A stretch of DNA of 64,000 nt, taken from the NCBI RefSeq assembly GCF_002086635.1, contig NZ_MVHD01000015.1, forward strand, positions 1 through 64,000, in the 5' to 3' direction. Made by a program: the position numbers and the translations under genes. Source of the DNA: Mycobacterium alsense. GTDB lineage: Bacteria; Actinomycetota; Actinomycetes; Mycobacteriales; Mycobacteriaceae. The notes under the pieces were generated by a model. The model did no database searches and was not told the origin of the DNA. It was given only the letters and a program-made list of their open reading frames with translations. How positions within the stretch are numbered: the stretch's first letter is position 1; every line of letters begins with the position of its first letter. Shown here piece by piece: positions 18,357-25,783 of this stretch.

Positions 18357-19412
18357 ATGTCAACGGAAGCGGCAGTCAAAGCGGAAGAAACATTGATCCA
18401 CGTTCTATGGATCAATGCGGGGCTCAGTTGTGATGGCGATTCGGTGGCGCTGACTGCCGCCACGCAGCCCAGCGTCGAGGAAATAGCCCTCGGTGCGCTG
18501 CCGGGCTTGCCGAAGATCGCCGTGCACTGGCCCCTGATCGATTTCGAATGCGGACCCACCGGGGGGGCCGACGATTTCCTCGAGTGGTTCTTCAGAGCCG
18601 ATCGCGGCGAGCTCGAACCCTTCGTGCTCGTCGTCGAGGGATCCATTCCCAACGAGAAGATCAAGGACGAGGGCTACTGGTGCGGGTTCGGCAACGACCC
18701 GGCCACCGGCCAGCCGATGACCACCAGCGAGTGGCTCGACCGGTTGGCGCCCAAGGCGACCGCGATCGTGGCCGTCGGGACGTGCGCCACCTACGGCGGC
18801 ATCCACGCGATGGCCGGCAACCCGACCGGCGCGATGGGCGTTCCCGACTACCTCGGCTGGGATTGGAAGAGCAAGGCCGGGATCCCGATCGTCTGCGTTC
18901 CGGGCTGCCCGATCCATCCGGACAATCTGGCCGAGACGCTGACGTATCTGCTCTACATGGCGACCGGCCAGGCGCCGATGATCCCGCTCGACGACGCGCT
19001 GCGCCCGACGTGGTTGTTCGGCGCCACCGTGCACGAAGGGTGCGACCGGGCGGGCTACTACGAGCAGGGCGACTTCGCGACCGAGTACGGGTCGCCGAAA
19101 TGCATTGTCAAGCTCGGCTGTTGGGGCCCCGTCGTGAAATGCAACGTCCCGAAGCGGGGTTGGATCAACGGCGTCGGCGGCTGCCCGAACGTGGGTGGTA
19201 TCTGCATCGGCTGCACCATGCCGGGCTTTCCGGACAAGTTCATGCCGTTCATGGACGAGCCGCCCGGCGGCAAGGTCTCCACGACCGCGTCGGGTCTGTA
19301 TGGGTCGGTGATCCGCAGCCTGCGCGGCATCACCAATCGCACCCTGGACAAGGAACCGCGCTGGCGCCACAACGGCGACCAACTCACCACCGGAGCCCGC
19401 AGAACCTGGTGA
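18357..19412 (+). CDS. hhyS: [NiFe]-hydrogenase small subunit, group 1h type
   Basis: Electron-transfer subunit carrying three Fe-S clusters from the active site toward the respiratory chain. The 351-aa protein reads CDGD at 25-28 where most hydrogenases have CxxC, giving the Asp-ligated proximal cluster known in actinobacterial-type (group 1h) enzymes; other likely proximal ligands are C143 and C184. Medial/distal ligands lie in H226-C229, C249, C255 and C276-C286. There is no Tat signal peptide and no C-terminal membrane anchor, consistent with this group. It is the first gene of the long operon, followed by the large subunit after 51 bp. Confidence 0.93.
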   Translation: MSTEAAVKAEETLIHVLWINAGLSCDGDSVALTAATQPSVEEIALGALPGLPKIAVHWPLIDFECGPTGGADDFLEWFFRADRGELEPFVLVVEGSIPNEKIKDEGYWCGFGNDPATGQPMTTSEWLDRLAPKATAIVAVGTCATYGGIHAMAGNPTGAMGVPDYLGWDWKSKAGIPIVCVPGCPIHPDNLAETLTYLLYMATGQAPMIPLDDALRPTWLFGATVHEGCDRAGYYEQGDFATEYGSPKCIVKLGCWGPVVKCNVPKRGWINGVGGCPNVGGICIGCTMPGFPDKFMPFMDEPPGGKVSTTASGLYGSVIRSLRGITNRTLDKEPRWRHNGDQLTTGARRTW

Positions 19413-19463
19413 GTACCTGGTGGGTCACGGCACTGCAATTCTCGTCAAGACGGAGAAACTTCG

Positions 19464-21263
19464 ATGACAACTATCGTTCCCGAGCCGACCACCTCCAAGC
19501 GTGAACCCGGCCAACTCGTCGAGATGGCGTGGGACCCGATCACCAGGATCGTGGGCAGCCTCGGCATCTACACCAAGATCGATTTCGAGAACAAGGAGGT
19601 CGTCGAGTGCCACAGCACCTCGTCGATCTTCCGGGGCTACTCGATCTTCATGAAGGGCAAGGATCCGCGCGACGCCCACTTCATCACCAGCCGCATCTGC
19701 GGCATCTGCGGCGACAACCACGCCACCTGTTCGTGCTACACGCAGAACATGGCCTACGGGGTCAAGCCGCCGCACCTCGGCGAGTGGATCGTCAACCTCG
19801 GCGAGGCCGCCGAATACATGTTCGACCACAACATATTCCAGGAGAACCTGGTCGGGGTGGACTTCTGCGAGAAGATGGTCTCCGAGACCAACCCGAGTGT
19901 CCTTTCGCTGGCGGAGAAGACCCCCGCACCGCGCGCCGACGCGCACGGATACCGGACGATCGCCGACATCATGCGCTCGCTCAACCCGTTCAGCGGCGAG
20001 TTCTACCGGGAGGCGCTGGTCGTCAGCCGCTACACGCGAGAGATGTTCTGCCTCATGGAGGGTCGCCACGTGCACCCGTCCACGCTGTACCCGGGCGGGG
20101 TCGGCACCGTGGCGACCGTCCAGCTGATGACCGATTACCTGACGCGGCTGATGCGCTACGTCGAGTTCATGAAGAAGGTCGTGCCGATGCACGACGACCT
20201 GTTCGACTTCTTCTACGAGGCGCTGCCGGGCTACGAGAAGGTGGGGTTGCGCCGCACCCTGCTCGGCTGCTGGGGCTCCTTCCAGGACCCGGAGGTGTGC
20301 AACTTCGAGTACAAGGACATGGAGCGGTGGGGCAACGCGATGTTCGTCACGCCCGGCGTGGTGGTCGACGGCAAGCTGGTCACCCACTCGCTGGTGGACA
20401 TCAACCTGGGCATCCGGATCCTTTTGGGCAGTTCGTATTACGACGACTGGACCGACCAGGAAATGTTCGTCAAGACCGACCCGCTCGGCAACGCGGTGGA
20501 CCGGCGCCACCCGTGGAACCAGCACACCAACCCCCACCCGCAGAAGCGCGACCTGGAGGGCGGCAAGTACAGCTGGGTGATGTCGCCGCGCTGGTTCGAC
20601 GGCAAGGATCATTTGGCGCTGGACACCGGTGGCGGGCCGCTGGCCCGGCTGTGGGCGACGGCGCTGGCCGGCCTGGTCGACATCGGCTACGTGCAGGCCA
20701 CCGGCAACAGCGTCAAGATCAACCTGCCCAAGACCGCGCTGAAACCCCCGGTGGAACTCGAGTGGAAGATCCCGAAGCACGGCAGCAACACCATCGAGCG
20801 CGACCGGGCGCGCACCTATTTCCAGGCCTACGCGGCCGCGTGCGCGTTGCACTTCGCCGAGAAGGCGTTGGAGGAAGTGCGCGCTGGACGTACTAAGACC
20901 TGGGAGCGCTTCGAGGTGCCCGACGAGGCCATCGGTTGCGGTTTCACCGAGGCGGTGCGCGGCGTGCTGAGCCACCACATGGTGATCCGGGACGGCAAGA
21001 TCGCCAACTATCACCCGTACCCGCCCACACCGTGGAATGCCAACCCGCGCGACAGCTACGGCACCCCGGGTCCGTATGAGGACGCGGTGCAAGGGCAGCC
21101 GATCTTCGAGGAGAACGGCCGGGACAACTTCAAGGGCATCGACGTCATGCGCACGGTGCGCAGCTTCGACCCGTGCCTGCCGTGTGGCGTGCACATGTAC
21201 CTGGGCAAGGGCAAGACCCTCGACAGACTGCACACCCCAACGCAGTCACCATCAGCGGAGTGA
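19464..21263 (+). CDS. hhyL: [NiFe]-hydrogenase large subunit, group 1h type
   Basis: Catalytic subunit holding the NiFe(CN)2CO site. The 599-aa protein has the N-terminal motif RICGICGDNHATC (R77-C89; Cys79 and Cys82 as ligands) and C-terminal DPCLPCGVH (569-577). The GDNHA wording of the first motif is characteristic of group 1h, the high-affinity enzymes that oxidise atmospheric H2. Processing after His577 by the protease encoded at 24999 would remove a 22-residue tail. A GGAGA ribosome site precedes ATG 19464. Confidence 0.94.
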   Translation: MTTIVPEPTTSKREPGQLVEMAWDPITRIVGSLGIYTKIDFENKEVVECHSTSSIFRGYSIFMKGKDPRDAHFITSRICGICGDNHATCSCYTQNMAYGVKPPHLGEWIVNLGEAAEYMFDHNIFQENLVGVDFCEKMVSETNPSVLSLAEKTPAPRADAHGYRTIADIMRSLNPFSGEFYREALVVSRYTREMFCLMEGRHVHPSTLYPGGVGTVATVQLMTDYLTRLMRYVEFMKKVVPMHDDLFDFFYEALPGYEKVGLRRTLLGCWGSFQDPEVCNFEYKDMERWGNAMFVTPGVVVDGKLVTHSLVDINLGIRILLGSSYYDDWTDQEMFVKTDPLGNAVDRRHPWNQHTNPHPQKRDLEGGKYSWVMSPRWFDGKDHLALDTGGGPLARLWATALAGLVDIGYVQATGNSVKINLPKTALKPPVELEWKIPKHGSNTIERDRARTYFQAYAAACALHFAEKALEEVRAGRTKTWERFEVPDEAIGCGFTEAVRGVLSHHMVIRDGKIANYHPYPPTPWNANPRDSYGTPGPYEDAVQGQPIFEENGRDNFKGIDVMRTVRSFDPCLPCGVHMYLGKGKTLDRLHTPTQSPSAE

Positions 21264-21266
21264 CGC

Positions 21267-22202
21267 ATGGCGGATCGCCCGGAGGAATCCCCGAAGGCCT
21301 CAGACGAAGACGCGCAGTGGCGCACGGCGGGCGATCGGATCCAGACACTCCTGGATTCCTGCGCGGCGAGCGGCCCCGCCGCCCATGAACGCGCCCAGCA
21401 GTTGGTGCGCGAGGTGGTCGGCCTCTACGGGGCCGGACTGGAACGGATCATGCGGGGAGGCGACCCCGGTTTGGCCGAGCGGCTGGCCACCGACGACCTG
21501 GTGGCCAGCCTGCTCCTGGTGCACGGTCTGCACCCGCATGACGTGCGGCGGCGGGTATCCGACGCCCTGGACCGGGTGCGCCCCTACCTCGGTTCCCACG
21601 GCGGTGACGTCGATCTGCTGGACATCACCGACGGTGTCGACGGCCAGACCGTGCGGCTGGCCTTTCAGGGCAGCTGTAAGAGCTGCCCGTCGTCGGCGGT
21701 GACGCTGGAGCTGGCCGTCGAGGACGCGGTCCGTGCGGCGGCCCCGGAGGTCTCGACGATCGAGGTGGTGACGGCCTCGACCGGGGTGGCCCCCGGCGTG
21801 ATCTCTGCCGAATCGCTGATGGCGCACGTGAAGTCGAATGGCCACGCCGTCGACTGGCACCCGGTGCCCGAGGTCGCCGAGGTGACGCCCGGTGAGGTGG
21901 CGGGCTTCCTGGTCGGCGGGACAACGATGCTGGCGTGCCGGGTGGACGGCACCGCGCCGCCCTTGGCCTATCGCGACCGCTGTCCGGTGTGTGACGATTC
22001 GCTCGCGGGCGCGACCCTGCGCGGGGCGCTGCTGGAATGCCCGCGCTGTCACTCGCGTTTCGACGTCGCGCACGCCGGCGCCGGCGTCGGCGTCGATGTC
22101 GATGTCGGTGTCGGGGCAAACCTCGAACCCCTTCCGCTGCTGTACCGCGACGGCGTGCTGTCGGTGGCGCTGCGGGACCAAGCGATGGGGGCGCCGGCAT
22201 GA
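21267..22202 (+). CDS. NifU-domain / Rieske-like Fe-S protein of the hydrogenase operon
   Basis: A 311-aa protein starting 3 bp after hhyL. The central part (about 95-165) is a NifU C-terminal domain with its cluster-binding SCKSCPSS (C137, C140). The C-terminal part (about 195-305) has the fold pattern of a Rieske protein, including SRFDV after the second ligand pair, but the ligands read CPVC (239-242) and CPRC (258-261) in place of CxH and CxxH. A Val/Asp/Gly linker (272-284) follows. Likely roles are Fe-S delivery to the small subunit or electron relay to the quinone pool; homologous proteins accompany uptake hydrogenases in actinobacteria. Confidence 0.82.
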   Translation: MADRPEESPKASDEDAQWRTAGDRIQTLLDSCAASGPAAHERAQQLVREVVGLYGAGLERIMRGGDPGLAERLATDDLVASLLLVHGLHPHDVRRRVSDALDRVRPYLGSHGGDVDLLDITDGVDGQTVRLAFQGSCKSCPSSAVTLELAVEDAVRAAAPEVSTIEVVTASTGVAPGVISAESLMAHVKSNGHAVDWHPVPEVAEVTPGEVAGFLVGGTTMLACRVDGTAPPLAYRDRCPVCDDSLAGATLRGALLECPRCHSRFDVAHAGAGVGVDVDVGVGANLEPLPLLYRDGVLSVALRDQAMGAPA

Positions 22203-22867
22203 TCCCCGCCGCCAGTCCGTTCGAGGTGCTCAGCCGCATCACCAACGGTCGGCGCGCCCCGCAGCCGGCCGGCGAACGCTGTGAGATGTGCTCGGAGCCG
22301 ATTCCCGGCGAGCACCAGCACGTCGTGCAGGTGGCCGCCCGGCAGCTGATGTGTGTCTGCCGGGCCTGTTATCTGTTGTTCACCGACCGCAACGCCGACC
22401 TGCGCTACCGATCGGTGCCGGACCGGTATCTGGCTTTCCCGGATTTCGCGCTGGACCGCCGCGCGTGGGAGGCATTCCAGATTCCGGTCGGCGTGGCGTT
22501 CTTCTTCACCAACTCCGCGCTGGGCCGCACCGTCGCGTTCTACCCCGGCCCGGCCGGAGCGACCGAATCCGAACTCGACCTGGACGCCTGGAACGCCGTC
22601 GCCGGCGCCGACTCACGGGTGGGCCTGCTCGCCGACGACGTCGAGGCCCTGCTGGTCCGCGTGCCCGAGGGCGACGGCGGCGACGGCAGCGACGGCGGCC
22701 GGCCGGAAAGCTATCTGGTCCCGATCGACGCCTGCTACGAATTCGTCGGGCACCTGCGCACGCTCTGGCGAGGCTTCGACGGCGGGCAGGAGGCACGGGC
22801 GTTCATCGACGGCTTCTTTGCCGACGTCAAGGCGCGCGCGCGCCAAACCCCCGGGGGGCCACCATGA
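22199..22867 (+). CDS. Hydrogenase-associated DUF5947 protein
   Basis: A 222-aa protein of the type that follows hhySL in actinobacterial clusters (DUF5947, to my recognition). Cys pairs near the N-terminus (C28-x2-C31, H39/H41, then C52, C54, C57) look like a metal or Fe-S site. The remainder is a globular alpha/beta domain with an internal acidic Gly/Asp linker (about 167-177). It overlaps the genes on both sides by 4 bp (ATGA), so it is made in step with them. Its biochemical role is unknown. Confidence 0.75.
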   Translation: MIPAASPFEVLSRITNGRRAPQPAGERCEMCSEPIPGEHQHVVQVAARQLMCVCRACYLLFTDRNADLRYRSVPDRYLAFPDFALDRRAWEAFQIPVGVAFFFTNSALGRTVAFYPGPAGATESELDLDAWNAVAGADSRVGLLADDVEALLVRVPEGDGGDGSDGGRPESYLVPIDACYEFVGHLRTLWRGFDGGQEARAFIDGFFADVKARARQTPGGPP

Positions 22868-23517
22868 CCGGAGCGCACATGGACGTGAACTTCGCCGTGC
22901 TCGACGTCGCGCCCGAACCGTACACCGTGAGCCCGGTGCTGACCGCGCGCGTCGGCGTCGCCGCCGGTGCAGCGGACCCGGTGCACGCCATCGCGCTGCG
23001 CTGCCAGGTGCGGATCGAGCCCTTGCGGCGGTCCTACTCCGACGCCGAAGCCGCCGGGCTCATCGACCTGTTCGGGCCCCGTGAGCGCTGGGCCACCACC
23101 CAACGCACCTTCCTTTGGCAGCATTGCACGGCGATGGTGCCGGGCTTCACCGGCAACACGTCGGTGGCGCTTCCGCTGGACTGCACCTACGACTTCGAGG
23201 TCGCCGCGGCCAAGTACCTGCACGCGCTGCGCCACGGCGCGCTGCCGCTCCAGTTCCTGTTCAGCGGAACGATGTTCGTCAAGTCCGAACGCGGGTTCTG
23301 GGTGCAGCAGGTGCCGTGGGACCGCGAGCATCGCTACGACATGCCCGTGTCCGTCTGGCGCGACTTGATGGCACAGCACTATCCGAACACCGGCTGGGTG
23401 CGCCTCGGGCACGAGACCATAGCGGCGCTGGCCGCCTACAAGTCGGCGCAGGGGCTGCTCGACCTCGACCATGCGATCACCTCGCTGCTGGACAGCGAGC
23501 GGGAGACGACACGGTGA
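22864..23517 (+). CDS. Hydrogenase-associated DUF6084 protein
   Basis: A 217-aa protein with no signal peptide, TM helix or Cys motif. Visible features include aromatic-rich segments (RTFLWQHCTAMVPGF; GFWVQQVPWDREHRY) and a predicted beta-rich body. It matches the DUF6084 family that I associate with actinobacterial group 1h hydrogenase operons. It is coupled to its neighbours by 4-bp overlaps on both sides. Function unknown; an assembly or scaffold role is inferred from context only. Confidence 0.72.
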   Translation: MTGAHMDVNFAVLDVAPEPYTVSPVLTARVGVAAGAADPVHAIALRCQVRIEPLRRSYSDAEAAGLIDLFGPRERWATTQRTFLWQHCTAMVPGFTGNTSVALPLDCTYDFEVAAAKYLHALRHGALPLQFLFSGTMFVKSERGFWVQQVPWDREHRYDMPVSVWRDLMAQHYPNTGWVRLGHETIAALAAYKSAQGLLDLDHAITSLLDSERETTR

Positions 23518-24851
23518 CCCCCGCGACCCCGAATTGGGACCGGGCCCGCGCCGTCGCCGACGCGGTGCTCTACGAGGGCTATCTGCTCTATCCGTACCGC
23601 GGGACGTCGAGCAAGAACCAATCACGTTGGCAGTTCGGCGTTTTGGGTCCACCCGGCGCCGCGGACGCGGGACTGGGCGAGGACGACGCCCTCGCGGCGC
23701 AGTTCCTGGTGGACGGCGCCCGGGCGGTGACCCTGACCGTCCGGTTTCTGCAGTTGCAGCACCGCCGCGCGGAACGCGAGGTCGCCCCCGGCGAGTTCGA
23801 GCCCGTCGGCGAGCTGACCACCCCGGGCGGGGCGTGGCTCACCTGGGACGAGGCGGTCGAACGCGAACTGTCCCTCGGGCCGCTCCCCATCGACGACGAG
23901 CCTTGCACGCTGGCTCTGGAGGCCGGCGCGGCAACCGACGTCGAATTCGTCGACGGCGGGCGCCTGGTGCGCCAGCGCCAGGAGGTGCTCGGCGCCCTGA
24001 CGGTCGCCAGCGAACCCGACGGCGACCTGCGCCGGGTGTCGGTGCGGGTGGGCAACGTGGGCGACGGGGCACGCGACCGCGGCGATGCGACGGCGCGGTC
24101 CATGATCGGGACCCACGTCATCGCCGAAGTCGTCGGCGGCCGGTTCGTGTCGCTGCTCGAACCGCCGCCGGGCGCCGGGGGCGCCGTGTCGCGGTGCCGG
24201 CAGCACCGTTGCTTTCCGGTGCTGGCCGGTCCGCCGGGCGCCGACGACATCCTGCTGATCTCGCCGATCATCCTCTACGACCACCCCGAGGTCGCCGAGC
24301 AGAGCGACACCGCGCTGTACGACTGCACGGAGATCGACGAGATCCTCACGCTGCGCGTCATGACGATGACCGACGAGGAGAAGGCGCAGGCCCGGGCCAC
24401 CGATCCGCGCGCCGCACGGATCATCGACCAGTGCGACGCCATGTCCCCCGACGCGATGGCGCGCCTGCACGGTGTGCTTCGCGGCCCGCACGGAATCCCG
24501 GGGCTGGTGCCGGAGATACCCGCGGGCCCCAAGGACTTGGACTGGTGGGATCCGTTGGCCGACAACGCCGTGCGGCCCGAGATCGACGCCGTGCTGGTGA
24601 ACGGGGTCCGGGTCGCCCGCGGCAGCCGCGTCCGGTTGCGGCCCCGCCGCCACGCCGACGCGCAGGACATCTTCGTCGCGGGCAAGACGGCCCGCGTCAC
24701 CTCCGTGCACGAGGACGTGGAGGGCAACAAGCACGTCGGGGTCGTCGTCGACGACGATCCCGCCGCGGACCTGCATGATTGGTACGGCCGCTACCTGTAC
24801 TTCTCCCCCGACGAAGTAGAGCCACTCGAAACTGGACAACCCGCGGTGTGA
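23514..24851 (+). CDS. Unknown 445-aa hydrogenase-operon protein
   Basis: I do not recognise a named domain. The 445-aa product begins VTPATPNWDRARAVADAVLY; its first part reads YEGYLLYPYRGTSSKNQSRW (26-45 approximately), a mid-region carries C/H residues (CRQHRCFPVL), and a C-terminal segment (about 370-435) resembles a small beta-barrel (RVRLRPRR...IFVAGKTARV). No TM helix or signal peptide is seen. The GTG at 23514 overlaps the preceding stop (GTGA). Conservation of this gene in hydrogenase operons would point to a maturation or structural role. Confidence 0.72.
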   Translation: MTPATPNWDRARAVADAVLYEGYLLYPYRGTSSKNQSRWQFGVLGPPGAADAGLGEDDALAAQFLVDGARAVTLTVRFLQLQHRRAEREVAPGEFEPVGELTTPGGAWLTWDEAVERELSLGPLPIDDEPCTLALEAGAATDVEFVDGGRLVRQRQEVLGALTVASEPDGDLRRVSVRVGNVGDGARDRGDATARSMIGTHVIAEVVGGRFVSLLEPPPGAGGAVSRCRQHRCFPVLAGPPGADDILLISPIILYDHPEVAEQSDTALYDCTEIDEILTLRVMTMTDEEKAQARATDPRAARIIDQCDAMSPDAMARLHGVLRGPHGIPGLVPEIPAGPKDLDWWDPLADNAVRPEIDAVLVNGVRVARGSRVRLRPRRHADAQDIFVAGKTARVTSVHEDVEGNKHVGVVVDDDPAADLHDWYGRYLYFSPDEVEPLETGQPAV

Positions 24852-24863
24852 AAGGAGTTCGAA

Positions 24864-24983
24864 ATGGAAGTCTTGGGTTGGGTGTTCATCGCCCTGATCG
24901 CGCTGGTGGTCGGGGTGGCGCTGGTGCTCGGACTGGTGTCTCTGCCCGATGCCCGGCGCTACCTCAAACTGAGGCGCATGTAG
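24864..24983 (+). CDS. 39-aa single-span membrane peptide (DUF6893-like)
   Basis: This short gene encodes 39 residues: MEVLGWVFIALIAL followed by more Val/Ala/Leu/Gly to about residue 26, then a basic tail (DARRYLKLRRM). It is a single N-terminal TM helix with a positive cytoplasmic end. A strong AAAGGAG ribosome site lies 6 bp before ATG 24864, and spacing to both neighbours is short (12 and 15 bp). It resembles the tiny DUF6893 proteins of hydrogenase loci. A plausible role is tethering a hydrogenase that has no anchor of its own (inference). Confidence 0.8.
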   Translation: MEVLGWVFIALIALVVGVALVLGLVSLPDARRYLKLRRM

Positions 24984-24998
24984 CCGGCCGGACGCCCC

Positions 24999-25511
24999 GT
25001 GACAACGCGCATCCTGGTGGCCGGCATCGGCAATATCTTCCTGGGGGACGACGGATTCGGCTGTGAAGTGGTCCGCAACGCCGACATCCCGCGGGACGAT
25101 TCGAGCGTGCGCGTCGTCGACTACGGCATCAGGGGCATGCACCTGGCCTACGACCTGCTCGAGGACTGGGACACGGTGGTTCTCGTGGACGCCGTGCCCA
25201 ACCGCGGCAGCCCGGGCACGCTGCACGTCTTCCGGGCCGATCTCGAAGCCGACCACGCATCGGGTTCGGCCGCAATCGGCATGGACGGCCACAGCATGGA
25301 CCCCGCGGCGGTGTTCGCCAGCCTGCGGGCGTTGGGGGGCAACCCGCCCTACACCGTCGTCGTCGGGTGCGAGGCGGGCAGCGTCGAGGAGGGCATCGGG
25401 CTCACCGCGCCCGTGGCCGAGGCCGTCCCCCGCGCCGCGCGGGCCGTCGGCGAACTCGTCGCGGCGTTGAAAACGTCGCGCGCGCGGGCGTCGTCGCGAG
25501 GGGGGTGTTGA
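24999..25511 (+). CDS. Hydrogenase maturation endopeptidase
   Basis: HybD/HyaD-type protease that cleaves the C-terminal tail of the nickel-loaded large subunit. The 170-aa protein has VAGIGNIFLGDDGFG at the N-terminus (acidic nickel ligand in GDDGFG), VDAVP in the middle and DGHSMD with the ligand His near 98. Start is GTG 24999. Its substrate is almost certainly the large subunit encoded upstream in the same operon. Confidence 0.92.
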   Translation: MTTRILVAGIGNIFLGDDGFGCEVVRNADIPRDDSSVRVVDYGIRGMHLAYDLLEDWDTVVLVDAVPNRGSPGTLHVFRADLEADHASGSAAIGMDGHSMDPAAVFASLRALGGNPPYTVVVGCEAGSVEEGIGLTAPVAEAVPRAARAVGELVAALKTSRARASSRGGC

Positions 25512-25515
25512 GGCC

Positions 25516-25782
25516 GTGTGTCTGGGCATACCCGGTCAGGTGATCCGCATGCTGGACGGTTACGAGGGGCAGCTCGCGCTGGTCGACGTCACCGGGGAGC
25601 AACGCAGGATCAACGTCGGCATGCTGCCGGAAGAGACGTTCGCGCCCGGCGATTGGATCATCATCCACATGGGCTTCGCCATCGAGAAGACGGACCGGGC
25701 CGGCGCCGAGGCGGCCATGGCCGGCCTGGAGCTGATGGGCCGCGGCGGCGGCGGACCGACGGGCGCCCCGGGGGGCGATTGA
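25516..25782 (+). CDS. hypC: Hydrogenase chaperone HypC (first copy)
   Basis: Small chaperone that works with HypD in building the Fe(CN)2CO group and escorts the large-subunit precursor. The 88-aa product starts with GTG and reads MCLGIPGQV, the family N-terminus with its essential Cys2. The usual [12 protein letters not shown] motif follows. A Gly-rich C-terminal tail is unusual for the family. It lies 4 bp after the protease gene and 1 bp before hypF. Confidence 0.93.
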   Translation: MCLGIPGQVIRMLDGYEGQLALVDVTGEQRRINVGMLPEETFAPGDWIIIHMGFAIEKTDRAGAEAAMAGLELMGRGGGGPTGAPGGD

Positions 25783-25783
25783 G

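Noticed and set aside
18357..21263. Assignment of the hydrogenase to group 2a (Huc-type)
   Set aside because: CDGD in the small subunit and RICGICGDNHA in the large subunit fit group 1h; no NiFe subunit typical of group 2a is seen.
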